From CAZMZW01 sp963802275 (lineage in GTDB: Bacteria > Chloroflexota > Anaerolineae > Anaerolineales > Anaerolineaceae), in assembly GCA_963802275.1 (NCBI GenBank), contig CAWDIB010000004.1, forward strand, positions 496,001 through 560,000: a stretch of 64,000 bases of DNA. Direction: 5' to 3'. Each line of letters begins with the position of its first letter. The stretch's first letter is position 1. Position numbers and translations under genes: made by a program. Of this stretch, positions 44,115 through 51,464 are shown piece by piece. The notes beneath the pieces were generated by a model. That model was not told where the DNA came from and searched no databases. It was given only the letters and a program-made list of their open reading frames with translations.

Positions 44115-45446
44115 TCATGAACTTTCCAAAAAGTGTTCCGTTTCCCAATCGGTGACATGAATGCGGAAATTATCCCACTCTTCCAATTTCGCACGGCGGA
44201 AGGCTGAATAGATATCCTCCCCAAGCGCTTTCTTGACCACTTCACAATGGTCCAATTCACCCATTGCCTCCAGCAATGAGGCAGGCAATTCCGGAATATC
44301 TTTTTCCAGCCGTTCCTCATCACTCATGTGGTACACATTGACATTATTCAAGGGCTGGGGTGGTTGAAGTTTCTGCTCAACACCATCCATTCCTGCAGCG
44401 AGAATGGCGGTAAAAGCCAGGTAGGGACTGCAGGAAGGGTCAGGGCAGCGTAATTCAGCCCGCATGGCCTTGTTTTGCCCTTCAGTATATCGGGGGATAC
44501 GGATGAGGGCAGAGCGATTGGTTTGTGCCCAGCCAATGTAAACCGGGGCTTCATACCCGGGCACCAGCCGTTTATAGGAATTAACCGTAGGTGCCACCAC
44601 CGCAGAAAAACCGCGCGCATGCTTTAATTGCCCGGCAATAAAACCATAAGCAATGGAAGAGAGATGATAAGCATCCTTCTCGTCGAAGAAAAGATTGTTG
44701 CCATTGGCATTAAAAAGAGATTGATGGCAATGCATACCTGAACCATTGATGCCAAAAATCGGTTTGGGCATGAACGAAGCGATCAGGTTATGCTGCGCCG
44801 CAATAGCCTTGACCGTGTACTTCAAGGTCATGACATTATCCGCAGTACGCAGGGCATCCGCAAAGCGGAAATCAATTTCATGCTGGCCTAATGCGACCTC
44901 GTGATGACCGACTTCCACTTCCAAACCCATGCTGTTCAAAGCGGCAATCAATTCGGTGCGGACCTGAGCGGCTTCATCATCGGATGAAAAATCAAAATAC
45001 CCGCCTACATCGTGCGGAACAGGATGAACCACATTATTGCGAAGAAAAAGAAAAAATTCCGGTTCAGGGCCAATATTGAAGATCATGCCTTTTCTCTTCA
45101 ACTCTGACAGCATGCGCTTCAAATTGCCGCGCGGATCACCAGGAAAAGGTTTCTCCTCAGGGGTATAAATATCACAGAAAAAACGCGCCCGGCGCATGTG
45201 CGCAGGAGTCCAGGGCAGAACAGCATATGTGTCCACATCCAGGCGTAGATGCATGTCGCTCTCCTGGATGCGCGCAAATCCCTCCACTGATGAACCATCA
45301 AACCAGATGCCGTTTTCAAGCGCTTCCAGCAAGCGTTCAACAGGCGCATCCACACTTTTTACTTTCCCGGTCACATCGCTGAATTGATAACTGACAAACT
45401 TGATCCCGTCTTCCTTTACTCGCTTTAAAACATCCTTTTCATCCAT
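44115..45446 (-). CDS. glnA: Type I glutamine synthetase
   Basis: About 443 aa. FVSYQFSDVTGKVKSVD and WFDGSSVEGFARIQESD (beta-grasp GS signature), KPIFGINGSGMHCHQSLF (ATP/metal site), SYKRLVPGYEAPVYIGWA and NRSALIRIPRY (glutamate flap region) are present. The length and absence of the roughly 25-residue insert and adenylylation Tyr region suggest the GSI-alpha form, not controlled by adenylylation. ATG 45446 has AAGGAG just upstream; an in-frame GTG at 45452 is possible. It makes glutamine from glutamate and ammonia. Divergent from recA with mirror-image promoters. Confidence 0.96.
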   Translation of the reverse strand: MDEKDVLKRVKEDGIKFVSYQFSDVTGKVKSVDAPVERLLEALENGIWFDGSSVEGFARIQESDMHLRLDVDTYAVLPWTPAHMRRARFFCDIYTPEEKPFPGDPRGNLKRMLSELKRKGMIFNIGPEPEFFLFLRNNVVHPVPHDVGGYFDFSSDDEAAQVRTELIAALNSMGLEVEVGHHEVALGQHEIDFRFADALRTADNVMTLKYTVKAIAAQHNLIASFMPKPIFGINGSGMHCHQSLFNANGNNLFFDEKDAYHLSSIAYGFIAGQLKHARGFSAVVAPTVNSYKRLVPGYEAPVYIGWAQTNRSALIRIPRYTEGQNKAMRAELRCPDPSCSPYLAFTAILAAGMDGVEQKLQPPQPLNNVNVYHMSDEERLEKDIPELPASLLEAMGELDHCEVVKKALGEDIYSAFRRAKLEEWDNFRIHVTDWETEHFLESS

Positions 45447-45550
45447 TCTCACTCCTTGCCTTGGCGGATCAGACTTTGCATATCATCCTTTTTCTTGTGT
45501 AAAAAGGAAAGCAAAAATAATAAGTCCTAAATCTATCACAAAAAATAACG

Positions 45551-45614
45551 CCGTCAAGAATACCATTCAATCAAAATGCGGAATGCTTGACGGATAGAAC
45601 ATATATACTATAAT
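45551..45614. promoter_or_regulatory. Divergent glnA/recA promoters built on one inverted repeat
   Basis: CCGTCAAG (45551-45558) and CTTGACGG (45586-45593) are perfect inverted arms. The right arm supplies TTGACG with TATAAT 16 bp further on (45609-45614) for recA. The left arm, read on the minus strand, supplies TTGACG with TAGATT 16 bp on for glnA. The arms therefore contain both -35 elements and could also bind a dimeric regulator. Confidence 0.5.
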
Positions 45615-45674
45615 AAGGGGAGAATTTGTTCTGTTATATAATGAATTTACCCAAATTTAACCAGGAGCATTTCC

Positions 45675-46781
45675 ATGTCCCCGAAATCCAGCAGTTCAGC
45701 AAGCCCACGCGAGCCAGTGCAAAATCCTCAAAATAATGAGGCAAAAAAAGCCGTACTGATTAAAGCGCTGGATGACATTACCAAACGCTATGGTGAAGGT
45801 TCCATTGTCCGTTTGGGTGAAGCAAAACACATGGAAGTCGAAGCCATTCCTACTGGTTCACTTTCATTGGACATCGCCCTGGGGGTGGGTGGATTGCCGC
45901 GGGGAAGAGTTGCTGAGGTTTTTGGCCCGGAAGCATCCGGCAAAACCACCCTCTGTCTGCACCTGACCGCTGAAGCGCAAAAATTGGGGGGGATTGTAGC
46001 TTATGTGGACATGGAACATGCACTTGATCCCGCTTATGCTGCCAAGCTGGGCGTGAATGTGGAAGATCTATTAATCTCGCAGCCAGACACGGGTGAACAA
46101 GCGTTGGAAATCGTTCAAACACTGGTTCGTTCCGGAGCAGTTGACCTGGTGGTGGTGGACTCGGTGGCTGCATTAGTGCCACGCTCGGAAATCGAAGGTG
46201 ACATGGGAGATTCCACCATGGGCATGCAAGCCAGGTTAATGTCACAAGCTTTGCGCAAATTATCCGGCGCCATCAACCAAACCAAAACCGCGGTCGTTTT
46301 TACCAACCAGCTACGCCAAAAAATCGGGGTCATGTTTGGCAATCCTGAAACAACGCCTGGTGGTTTAGCCTTGAAATTCTATGCTTCGGTGCGCCTGGAT
46401 GTGCGTCGGATTCAATCCATCAAATCCGGAGCTGAAATCACCGGCAACCGTGTGCGGGTGCGGGTGGTGAAGAATAAAGTCGCCCCACCCTTCCGGACAG
46501 CTGAATTTGACATCATGTACAACGAGGGTATTTCGAAATCCGGAGATATCATCGACTTGGGTTGTCAACTGGATATCATTCAGAAGCGTGGTGCCTTCTT
46601 CTCTTATGGGGATGTGCGGCTGGGTCAGGGACGCGAAAATGCCAAGGATTTCCTCAAACAAAATACAGAACTATCCGCAGAAATTGAGAAAGCCGTGCGT
46701 GACCAAGCGTTAGGAGGCGCTCTGCCCATGTTCACAACTTCGCCGGCCGCTGAAGAAGAAGAGGTCCCGCCAGAGGAATAA
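45675..46781 (+). CDS. recA: Recombinase RecA
   Basis: 368 aa. Walker A EVFGPEASGKTTLCLHLTAE, VDMEHALDP, Walker B LVVVDSVAAL, and the RecA signature ALRKLSGAINQTKTAVVFTNQLRQKIGVMFGNPE are all intact. The N-terminal extension is Ser/Pro-rich and the C-terminal tail is acidic (EEEEVPPEE), as in other RecAs. AGGAG is 7 nt before the ATG. It runs convergently toward the ubiquitin-like operon, separated by a strong terminator. I see no convincing LexA box. Confidence 0.98.
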   Translation: MSPKSSSSASPREPVQNPQNNEAKKAVLIKALDDITKRYGEGSIVRLGEAKHMEVEAIPTGSLSLDIALGVGGLPRGRVAEVFGPEASGKTTLCLHLTAEAQKLGGIVAYVDMEHALDPAYAAKLGVNVEDLLISQPDTGEQALEIVQTLVRSGAVDLVVVDSVAALVPRSEIEGDMGDSTMGMQARLMSQALRKLSGAINQTKTAVVFTNQLRQKIGVMFGNPETTPGGLALKFYASVRLDVRRIQSIKSGAEITGNRVRVRVVKNKVAPPFRTAEFDIMYNEGISKSGDIIDLGCQLDIIQKRGAFFSYGDVRLGQGRENAKDFLKQNTELSAEIEKAVRDQALGGALPMFTTSPAAEEEEVPPEE

Positions 46782-46794
46782 AGTGAAAAAATAA

Positions 46795-46825
46795 AATAGG
46801 TCTGCTTCCGCAGACCTATTTTTTT
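46795..46825 (+). terminator. Intrinsic terminator of recA, also at the end of the ubiquitin-like operon
   Basis: AATAGGTCTGC (46795-46805) pairs with GCAGACCTATT (46810-46820) around TTCC, followed by T-run. On the minus strand, the A-rich left flank gives a T-tract for the convergent operon. Confidence 0.85.
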
Positions 46826-46845
46826 ATCAATCATCTTTGCATCTC

Positions 46846-47967
46846 TCAATCGAGTAATTTAATACGTGGCTTTTTCTTTTTTGATCCTTTGCCTTTCAAC
46901 TGTGAGAATCCACTGAGCATCCAAGGGAAAAAGAGCAATACCAGCAATGCCAGGAGGATCAGTGCAAATGTCGTCCAGGTTATCGGGTTGGCCACTTCCG
47001 GAACCAGACCGCCCGGGTTGAATTGTTTTTGGCCGGTACTGCCTGCCCCAAAAATGTCATCCGCCAGTTCAACCGTTAAAGAACGGCTGACACCGTCGCG
47101 CAGCTTTTGCGGGGTGGTGTAAGTGATGACGATTTCACTCTGCAGCGCACGGCGCATCTGGTCATACAGCTCAGTCAATGCCTGGTTGTCCTCCACAAAT
47201 CCATAACGACCTCCCGCCTTTTCAGCCAGCATGGTTAAAGTGGGTTGGTCAAGACCTTTGTATAAATCAGGCTCTTTTTCACCTACCGGGAGAACACCCA
47301 ATCCGATGGTTGAGATTGACAAACCGGTGTAGCCGATGCTGCGCAATACCTCTTCGGGAGTTGCCTTGCTTTTGTTATCCATGCCATCCGTGAGCACAAT
47401 GATGGCTTTGCGACCTGGCAAAGGGTTCAATACCTCCACTGCCTTGATCAGCGCATCAAACATGGCGGTATCATCCCTGGCCTGGATCCGGTCGATGGCT
47501 TTCGATAAAAGTGAGTGATCCAATGTCACCGGATTGACCAGATTCACCTTGGTATTAAAGGTGATGATGCCGGCCTGATCCTGGGTACGCAATTGTTTAA
47601 TGAAATCTTTCGCAGCAGATTTGGCCGCATCCAATTTTCCGGCAAAATTCATGCTGCCGGAAATATCCAGTACCAGCATGGATGTCAATTCATTGACAAC
47701 CTGTGAGCCCTGGATATCCTGGACATCCACAGGCCTGCCATTTTCTTTCAGAATCAATCGTCCGGGGTTGATCGGCAAGGGTTCACCTTTCTCATCACGC
47801 ACGGAAACATATACGCGTACCACCGGAAAATCGGAGGTATCCACCTGGGTAATCTGCAAGACGATCTTGTTTTGTAGTTCAGGCTGGAAGAACTGGCGCG
47901 AGGCGCTGCCAACCAGAAGCGTCAACAACAAAAATATGATCAGAAATACTCTTTTTATTTTTTGCAT
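46846..47967 (-). CDS. Membrane VWA-domain protein, last gene of the ubiquitin-like operon
   Basis: 373 aa from ATG 47967 (AGAGGTAAG upstream). N-terminal helix (8-25), a beta-rich region resembling an Ig-like adapter (30-90), a von Willebrand A domain with metal site DISGSMNFAGK (D101-S103-S105), VLTDGMDN, and a C-terminal helix (about 335-357) followed by a basic tail ending KKKPRIKLLD. The VWA faces outside if the N-terminal helix acts as a signal anchor. The tail motif K-P-R-I-K-L recurs in the E2 and E1 proteins. It starts 1 bp after the FHA gene's stop, so it is cotranscribed. Role in the system unknown. Confidence 0.88.
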   Translation of the reverse strand: MQKIKRVFLIIFLLLTLLVGSASRQFFQPELQNKIVLQITQVDTSDFPVVRVYVSVRDEKGEPLPINPGRLILKENGRPVDVQDIQGSQVVNELTSMLVLDISGSMNFAGKLDAAKSAAKDFIKQLRTQDQAGIITFNTKVNLVNPVTLDHSLLSKAIDRIQARDDTAMFDALIKAVEVLNPLPGRKAIIVLTDGMDNKSKATPEEVLRSIGYTGLSISTIGLGVLPVGEKEPDLYKGLDQPTLTMLAEKAGGRYGFVEDNQALTELYDQMRRALQSEIVITYTTPQKLRDGVSRSLTVELADDIFGAGSTGQKQFNPGGLVPEVANPITWTTFALILLALLVLLFFPWMLSGFSQLKGKGSKKKKPRIKLLD

Positions 47968-47968
47968 C

Positions 47969-48826
47969 TTACCTCTTTTCATGATAAACAAATTCGGTCT
48001 TGCCCATGCGGATATGCTGCCCATTCGCCAGGCGGACCTGTTCAACTTTTTTCCCATTCACATAAGTTCCACCCATGCTGATATCCTTGATGGTGAAATA
48101 GGCGCCATGTCCTTTCAGAATGGCATGTTGGGCGGAAATGTCAGGGTCAGTTAACACAATATCCGCTTTCATGGGGCTGCTGCCAATGTAAGCCGTCGGC
48201 CCATTATCGGGAAGGAATTTATCCAGGATGAATTCCATGCCACGCAGCTTGCCTGAAGTCACCTCGAACCAAACCCTGGAGAGGAAAAAGACAATCAGCG
48301 CAATGAAAACACCAACCGCTGCTCCAAGCAGCATCAATCCAACCCCTTTGCCGGTGAGGGTATCATTCAGCATGGTGCGCATGACTTCAAGCAGCCCGCC
48401 ACCCAACAAACCGCCCAATAATCCACCCAACCCACCTTTCCACATCTGGGCGCCGCCTGTGATGCCGGTCGCCAACCCGGTTAATAGGCCAAAGAGCGCC
48501 CATCCAAGCGGCCGCGTCCATGCCTGTCCGCCAATGGAAAGAAAAACACCTTCAGCCAAAGGTAGGGCGATTGCTCCGCCAACCGCACCGAGTAAGGCGC
48601 TGATCAGGCTTTTTCGCAGACCAAACAGCAAATTCTGCCCGGCAATTCCTTCTGCCAGGCCGATGAAAAATCCAATTAGCAGCCCCATTAATGCTCCAAC
48701 GATCACCTCGCTGAGGAAGAGACTGCGTGTGAACGACAAGCCGAGGATATTGCTGGCCTGCCAGGCAAACAAACCCCCAATGGCTCCTAGGATGCCGTAA
48801 ATATAAAATCGTGTAAATCTACTCAT
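47969..48826 (-). CDS. Membrane protein with C-terminal FHA domain, ubiquitin-like operon
   Basis: About 285 aa from ATG 48826 (GGAGAAG upstream; ATGA overlap with the JAMM gene stop). Residues 1-195 hold six or so glycine-rich transmembrane helices (LGGLLGGLLGGGLLEVM), and about 205-285 form an FHA domain: YIGSSPMKADIVLTDPDISAQHAIL, DISMGGTYVNGKKVEQ and IRMGKTEFVYHEKR. FHA domains bind phosphothreonine, so this could recruit a phosphorylated target or partner to the membrane. Glycine-zipper membrane part has no family name I recognise. Confidence 0.87.
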   Translation of the reverse strand: MSRFTRFYIYGILGAIGGLFAWQASNILGLSFTRSLFLSEVIVGALMGLLIGFFIGLAEGIAGQNLLFGLRKSLISALLGAVGGAIALPLAEGVFLSIGGQAWTRPLGWALFGLLTGLATGITGGAQMWKGGLGGLLGGLLGGGLLEVMRTMLNDTLTGKGVGLMLLGAAVGVFIALIVFFLSRVWFEVTSGKLRGMEFILDKFLPDNGPTAYIGSSPMKADIVLTDPDISAQHAILKGHGAYFTIKDISMGGTYVNGKKVEQVRLANGQHIRMGKTEFVYHEKR

Positions 48827-49485
48827 TGATCTTCTTCTCCTTTCATTTCTTGAGCCAGTTGCAAATTCCGCCAAATGACCACACTGCGCTTTTTTTGCCC
48901 AAGCAATTCATAAAAACCTTCGTATTTCCGTTGATCGAGACTTCCGTCCGTATTGCGGATGAAGAACCCGCCTTCAGATGAATGTGGTTCGATCACCAAA
49001 GCCACCTGCCAACTCTCAGGGAAGAAATTTTGATGAAGCCAGACATCCCATTGTGACAGAAAGATGCCCATCCGGGGATGAGTGTGATACCAGCCAAGAA
49101 TCACCTTACCGGGGAGATGATTCTCGAGGTGTGTGTGCATGGCAATTTGGGAATCACCGGTAAAAGTTAGGTGAGCTGGTCCCTGTTGGGTGTGTTCACC
49201 GGGCAGCACAGTATCAATGACGATGAATCTCTGTCCACTATCCTCATCAGTGCATTCTTTCCCAGCCAACCAACCGCCCACCTCGTTATCCAGGTCACTA
49301 CCTGCATGGGCACAAATACGCAAATAGGCCGGCTGGGTAATGAAAACTTTCAACTGATGATTCGTGACAGACAGCATTTCTTGCCCTGCCGGGTTCCAAA
49401 GCAATGAGGAATGGAGGGGCATGCGGGTATAACGGGAATTGCGCCCCTCTTTCACCGAGAGTTGGACTTTGGGTTTGAGATTCAA
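48823..49485 (-). CDS. JAMM/MPN metallopeptidase (deubiquitinase-like)
   Basis: 220 aa. Full JAMM zinc site: E68 in DNEVGGWLAG, then GWYHTHPRMGIFLSQWD with H134, H136, S144 and D147 (H-x-H-P-x6-S-x2-D). Such enzymes (Rpn11, AMSH, bacterial RadC/BilC relatives) cut isopeptide or peptide bonds after ubiquitin-like proteins. Start TTG 49485 has AGG upstream; the protein then opens MNLKPKVQLSV, whose K-P-K-V-Q-L echoes the terminal motif of the E2 and VWA proteins. Located 18 bp after the free ubiquitin-like gene, it is the likely processing or deconjugating enzyme. Confidence 0.92.
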   Translation of the reverse strand: MNLKPKVQLSVKEGRNSRYTRMPLHSSLLWNPAGQEMLSVTNHQLKVFITQPAYLRICAHAGSDLDNEVGGWLAGKECTDEDSGQRFIVIDTVLPGEHTQQGPAHLTFTGDSQIAMHTHLENHLPGKVILGWYHTHPRMGIFLSQWDVWLHQNFFPESWQVALVIEPHSSEGGFFIRNTDGSLDQRKYEGFYELLGQKKRSVVIWRNLQLAQEMKGEEDQ

Positions 49486-49503
49486 TTTGAACCTGGCACT
49501 ATG

Positions 49504-49770
49504 CTATCCGGCAGTGATATCCGCGGTGATCATCAAACGGTCATTATCCGGAATACCGGCAGATGTGAGGGTTTCATCCTCTTTGAGCTCCCGTCCTAAT
49601 GCCTTGCTATCCAGGCGATAACTAATGGGACGACCATCCGGGCCAACCGTGGGGAGTTCCAGGGTAGTTGCCAATTCAGGCAGCAAATCCTTGATCGCCA
49701 CATCATCCGGAACTTCAGCATTGCGGGTTCCACCGGAGGGAAGAACAATTGTGATATTCTTATCAGCCAT
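49504..49770 (-). CDS. Free ubiquitin-like protein (beta-grasp, YukD/EsaB-like)
   Basis: 88 aa. Sequence and predicted strand-helix-strand order fit a beta-grasp fold: TIVLPSGGTRNAEVPDD, IKDLLPELATTLEL, SKALGRELKEDETLTSAGI and NDRLMITADITAG. It is about 60 percent identical to the N-terminal domain of the E2 protein upstream, including the shared VGPDGRP and YRLDSKALGREL. It ends T-A-G with no Gly-Gly, exactly where the E2-fused copy runs into its linker. GGAG is 7 nt before the ATG. Probably the modifier activated by the neighbouring E1. Confidence 0.88.
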   Translation of the reverse strand: MADKNITIVLPSGGTRNAEVPDDVAIKDLLPELATTLELPTVGPDGRPISYRLDSKALGRELKEDETLTSAGIPDNDRLMITADITAG

Positions 49771-49785
49771 TTCAAATCTCCTTTA

Positions 49786-50631
49786 TTATTTAAGTTTTAT
49801 GCGCGGTTTTGGCTTTGCCGCGACTTTGACCAATTTAATCCGCTCAGGCCTCAACAATTCCGTCCGATCCACTGGGAATGCGTTGGGGCGTTTTTTGCGG
49901 TACTGCCTGCTCCATTTGGCAGCTTCCATATCCCAGGGGAAGGGAGGTTTGCCGGGGTCATCATGATAGTTCTTATATTGAAGCATCTCACCCAGCATTA
50001 TCACCAAACGGTCCAGTGAACGGCTGGCGGACCACCAGGCGGCATCAATGCATACACTGCCGTTGGCATGATTTATATTGGGGTGCCAGATGGGTGTCAG
50101 CCATTTCATTCCCGGCCAGCGCTGCGGGTACTGATTGTGCAGGTAAATTTCCACCTGATGTTTCATGCCATATTTCGGATTACCCATCAGGTCAGTACCG
50201 ATAATACCTTTGCAATTATAGGTAACGACATACCGTTCAGGAGCCAGGCCGGCATGGCTGTTGACCGCCTTGACCTGGATGACATCACTGCGGGCAGCCA
50301 GTTCCTGCATAAGTTCATAATCATTTTTTAGCCGGCGAATGCGCGGGCTTTGATTGACCGAGGTGGCACCGGCGGTGATGTCGGTGGTAAGCATCAGGCG
50401 GTCATTATTTTGCACACCCGCGTCCGTAAGCGTCTCTTCTTCCCGCAGCTCCCGCCCCAATGCTTTGCTATCGAGGCGGTAGCCCATTGGCCGACCGTCA
50501 GGGCCAACAGAAGGCAATTCCAATAGCGAGGTCAACTCCTGAATTAGTTCGCGCACCGGTACATCCGCAGGCACATCCGCCCGGCGGGCTCCGCCGTTTG
50601 GTAAAACAATTGTGACCGACACATCTGCCAT
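49786..50631 (-). CDS. E2 ubiquitin-conjugating enzyme with N-terminal ubiquitin-like domain
   Basis: 281 aa from ATG 50631 (GGAGG 5 nt upstream). Residues 1-88 are a ubiquitin-like domain. About 95-240 form a UBC fold: RIRRLKNDYELMQEL (helix 1), YPQRWPGMKWLTPIWHPNI, then HPN at 183-185 and catalytic Cys194 in NGSVCIDAAWW, with LVIMLGEMLQYKN. The HPN tripeptide, Cys eight or nine residues on and the following Trp match canonical eukaryotic E2s, so an active enzyme is likely. The C-terminal tail is basic and ends AAKPKPRIKLK. It follows the RING gene by 20 bp. Confidence 0.93.
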   Translation of the reverse strand: MADVSVTIVLPNGGARRADVPADVPVRELIQELTSLLELPSVGPDGRPMGYRLDSKALGRELREEETLTDAGVQNNDRLMLTTDITAGATSVNQSPRIRRLKNDYELMQELAARSDVIQVKAVNSHAGLAPERYVVTYNCKGIIGTDLMGNPKYGMKHQVEIYLHNQYPQRWPGMKWLTPIWHPNINHANGSVCIDAAWWSASRSLDRLVIMLGEMLQYKNYHDDPGKPPFPWDMEAAKWSRQYRKKRPNAFPVDRTELLRPERIKLVKVAAKPKPRIKLK

Positions 50632-50651
50632 AAACACCTCCAAAATATTAA

Positions 50652-51449
50652 TTACAAGTCATGCCGATGCGCCACCTGGCAGGAGCCGGTAATATCCCAG
50701 CAATCCTTGTGGTGCCAGGTTTTACATTCCGGACAGATGACCACGCCGCGCGCATCATTCTTTTTCACCAATTCCAGACAATACGGGCAACGATGCTCCG
50801 TTTCGCCAAGTAATTTCACATCCTTGCTGCGAATCCGGCGGGGTTTACCAGCAACCAGATTGGAAAGACGGGGGCCACCAAGTGAACGCATCACCTGGGC
50901 TGGATTCTTTTTTACGACCGCTTTTTTGTTTTTCTTGATGATTTTCCTGTGGGATTGAGTCTTCTTAGACTTCACCACCAGGAGATTCTTTTTCTTTCTG
51001 GACTTTGGTTTGATCTTTGTCGTAGCAGATGGAAGAGACCGCGAAATTTCAGGCCGTATTGTCTTTTTTCGTGATCCAATGAAAAGTGCCAAGAGACTCA
51101 TCAAATAACCAAAGCCCACTTGGATGAGGTCAATCCAGACCGGTTGGCTCCAGGGTTTACGGGCAATGAAAACCAGATCGTAGTTTTGGGGAAATACCAT
51201 ATCCAGTATGACCAAAGCCAAGCCCGTGGAAAAAAGGGGGATAGCCAAACGAAGCAAGATTGGCCATTTTCGGAAAAATATGCGGGAAACGAATCCCGAG
51301 ATTAACCCAATGGCAAGAATTACCAGAACACGTATCACTAATGGATTTGCAAGCTGGTGCTGTTGCATATACTGCAGCACGCCCCATCCAGCAATAAACG
51401 AGGCAAGGATTTCGAAGATAATCAGCAGGATTGAAAATAAAAACTTCAC
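50652..51449 (-). CDS. Membrane protein with C-terminal RING-like zinc domain (E3-like)
   Basis: 265 aa. Four N-terminal transmembrane helices (about 5-25, 38-57, 65-85, 107-127), a very basic linker (130-200, many KK pairs), then a treble-clef zinc domain: C221/C224 (CPYC), C239/C242 (CPEC), H246/H247, C250 and C257 with H261/H263. The pattern CPYC...CPECKTWHHKDCW matches prokaryotic RING/PHD-like fingers. With E1, E2 and modifier in the same operon, an E3-like scaffold at the membrane is the most economical reading, though such fingers also occur outside ubiquitin systems. Confidence 0.85.
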   Translation of the reverse strand: MKFLFSILLIIFEILASFIAGWGVLQYMQQHQLANPLVIRVLVILAIGLISGFVSRIFFRKWPILLRLAIPLFSTGLALVILDMVFPQNYDLVFIARKPWSQPVWIDLIQVGFGYLMSLLALFIGSRKKTIRPEISRSLPSATTKIKPKSRKKKNLLVVKSKKTQSHRKIIKKNKKAVVKKNPAQVMRSLGGPRLSNLVAGKPRRIRSKDVKLLGETEHRCPYCLELVKKNDARGVVICPECKTWHHKDCWDITGSCQVAHRHDL

Positions 51450-51464
51450 AGAGGTGCTCCGCTG

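Noticed and set aside
45595..45650. Possible LexA/SOS box upstream of recA (GAACATAT and GTTCTG half sites)
   Set aside because: No complete palindrome of a known LexA type (GAAC-N4-GTTC or CTG-N10-CAG) is present; only unrelated half sites in an AT-rich promoter.
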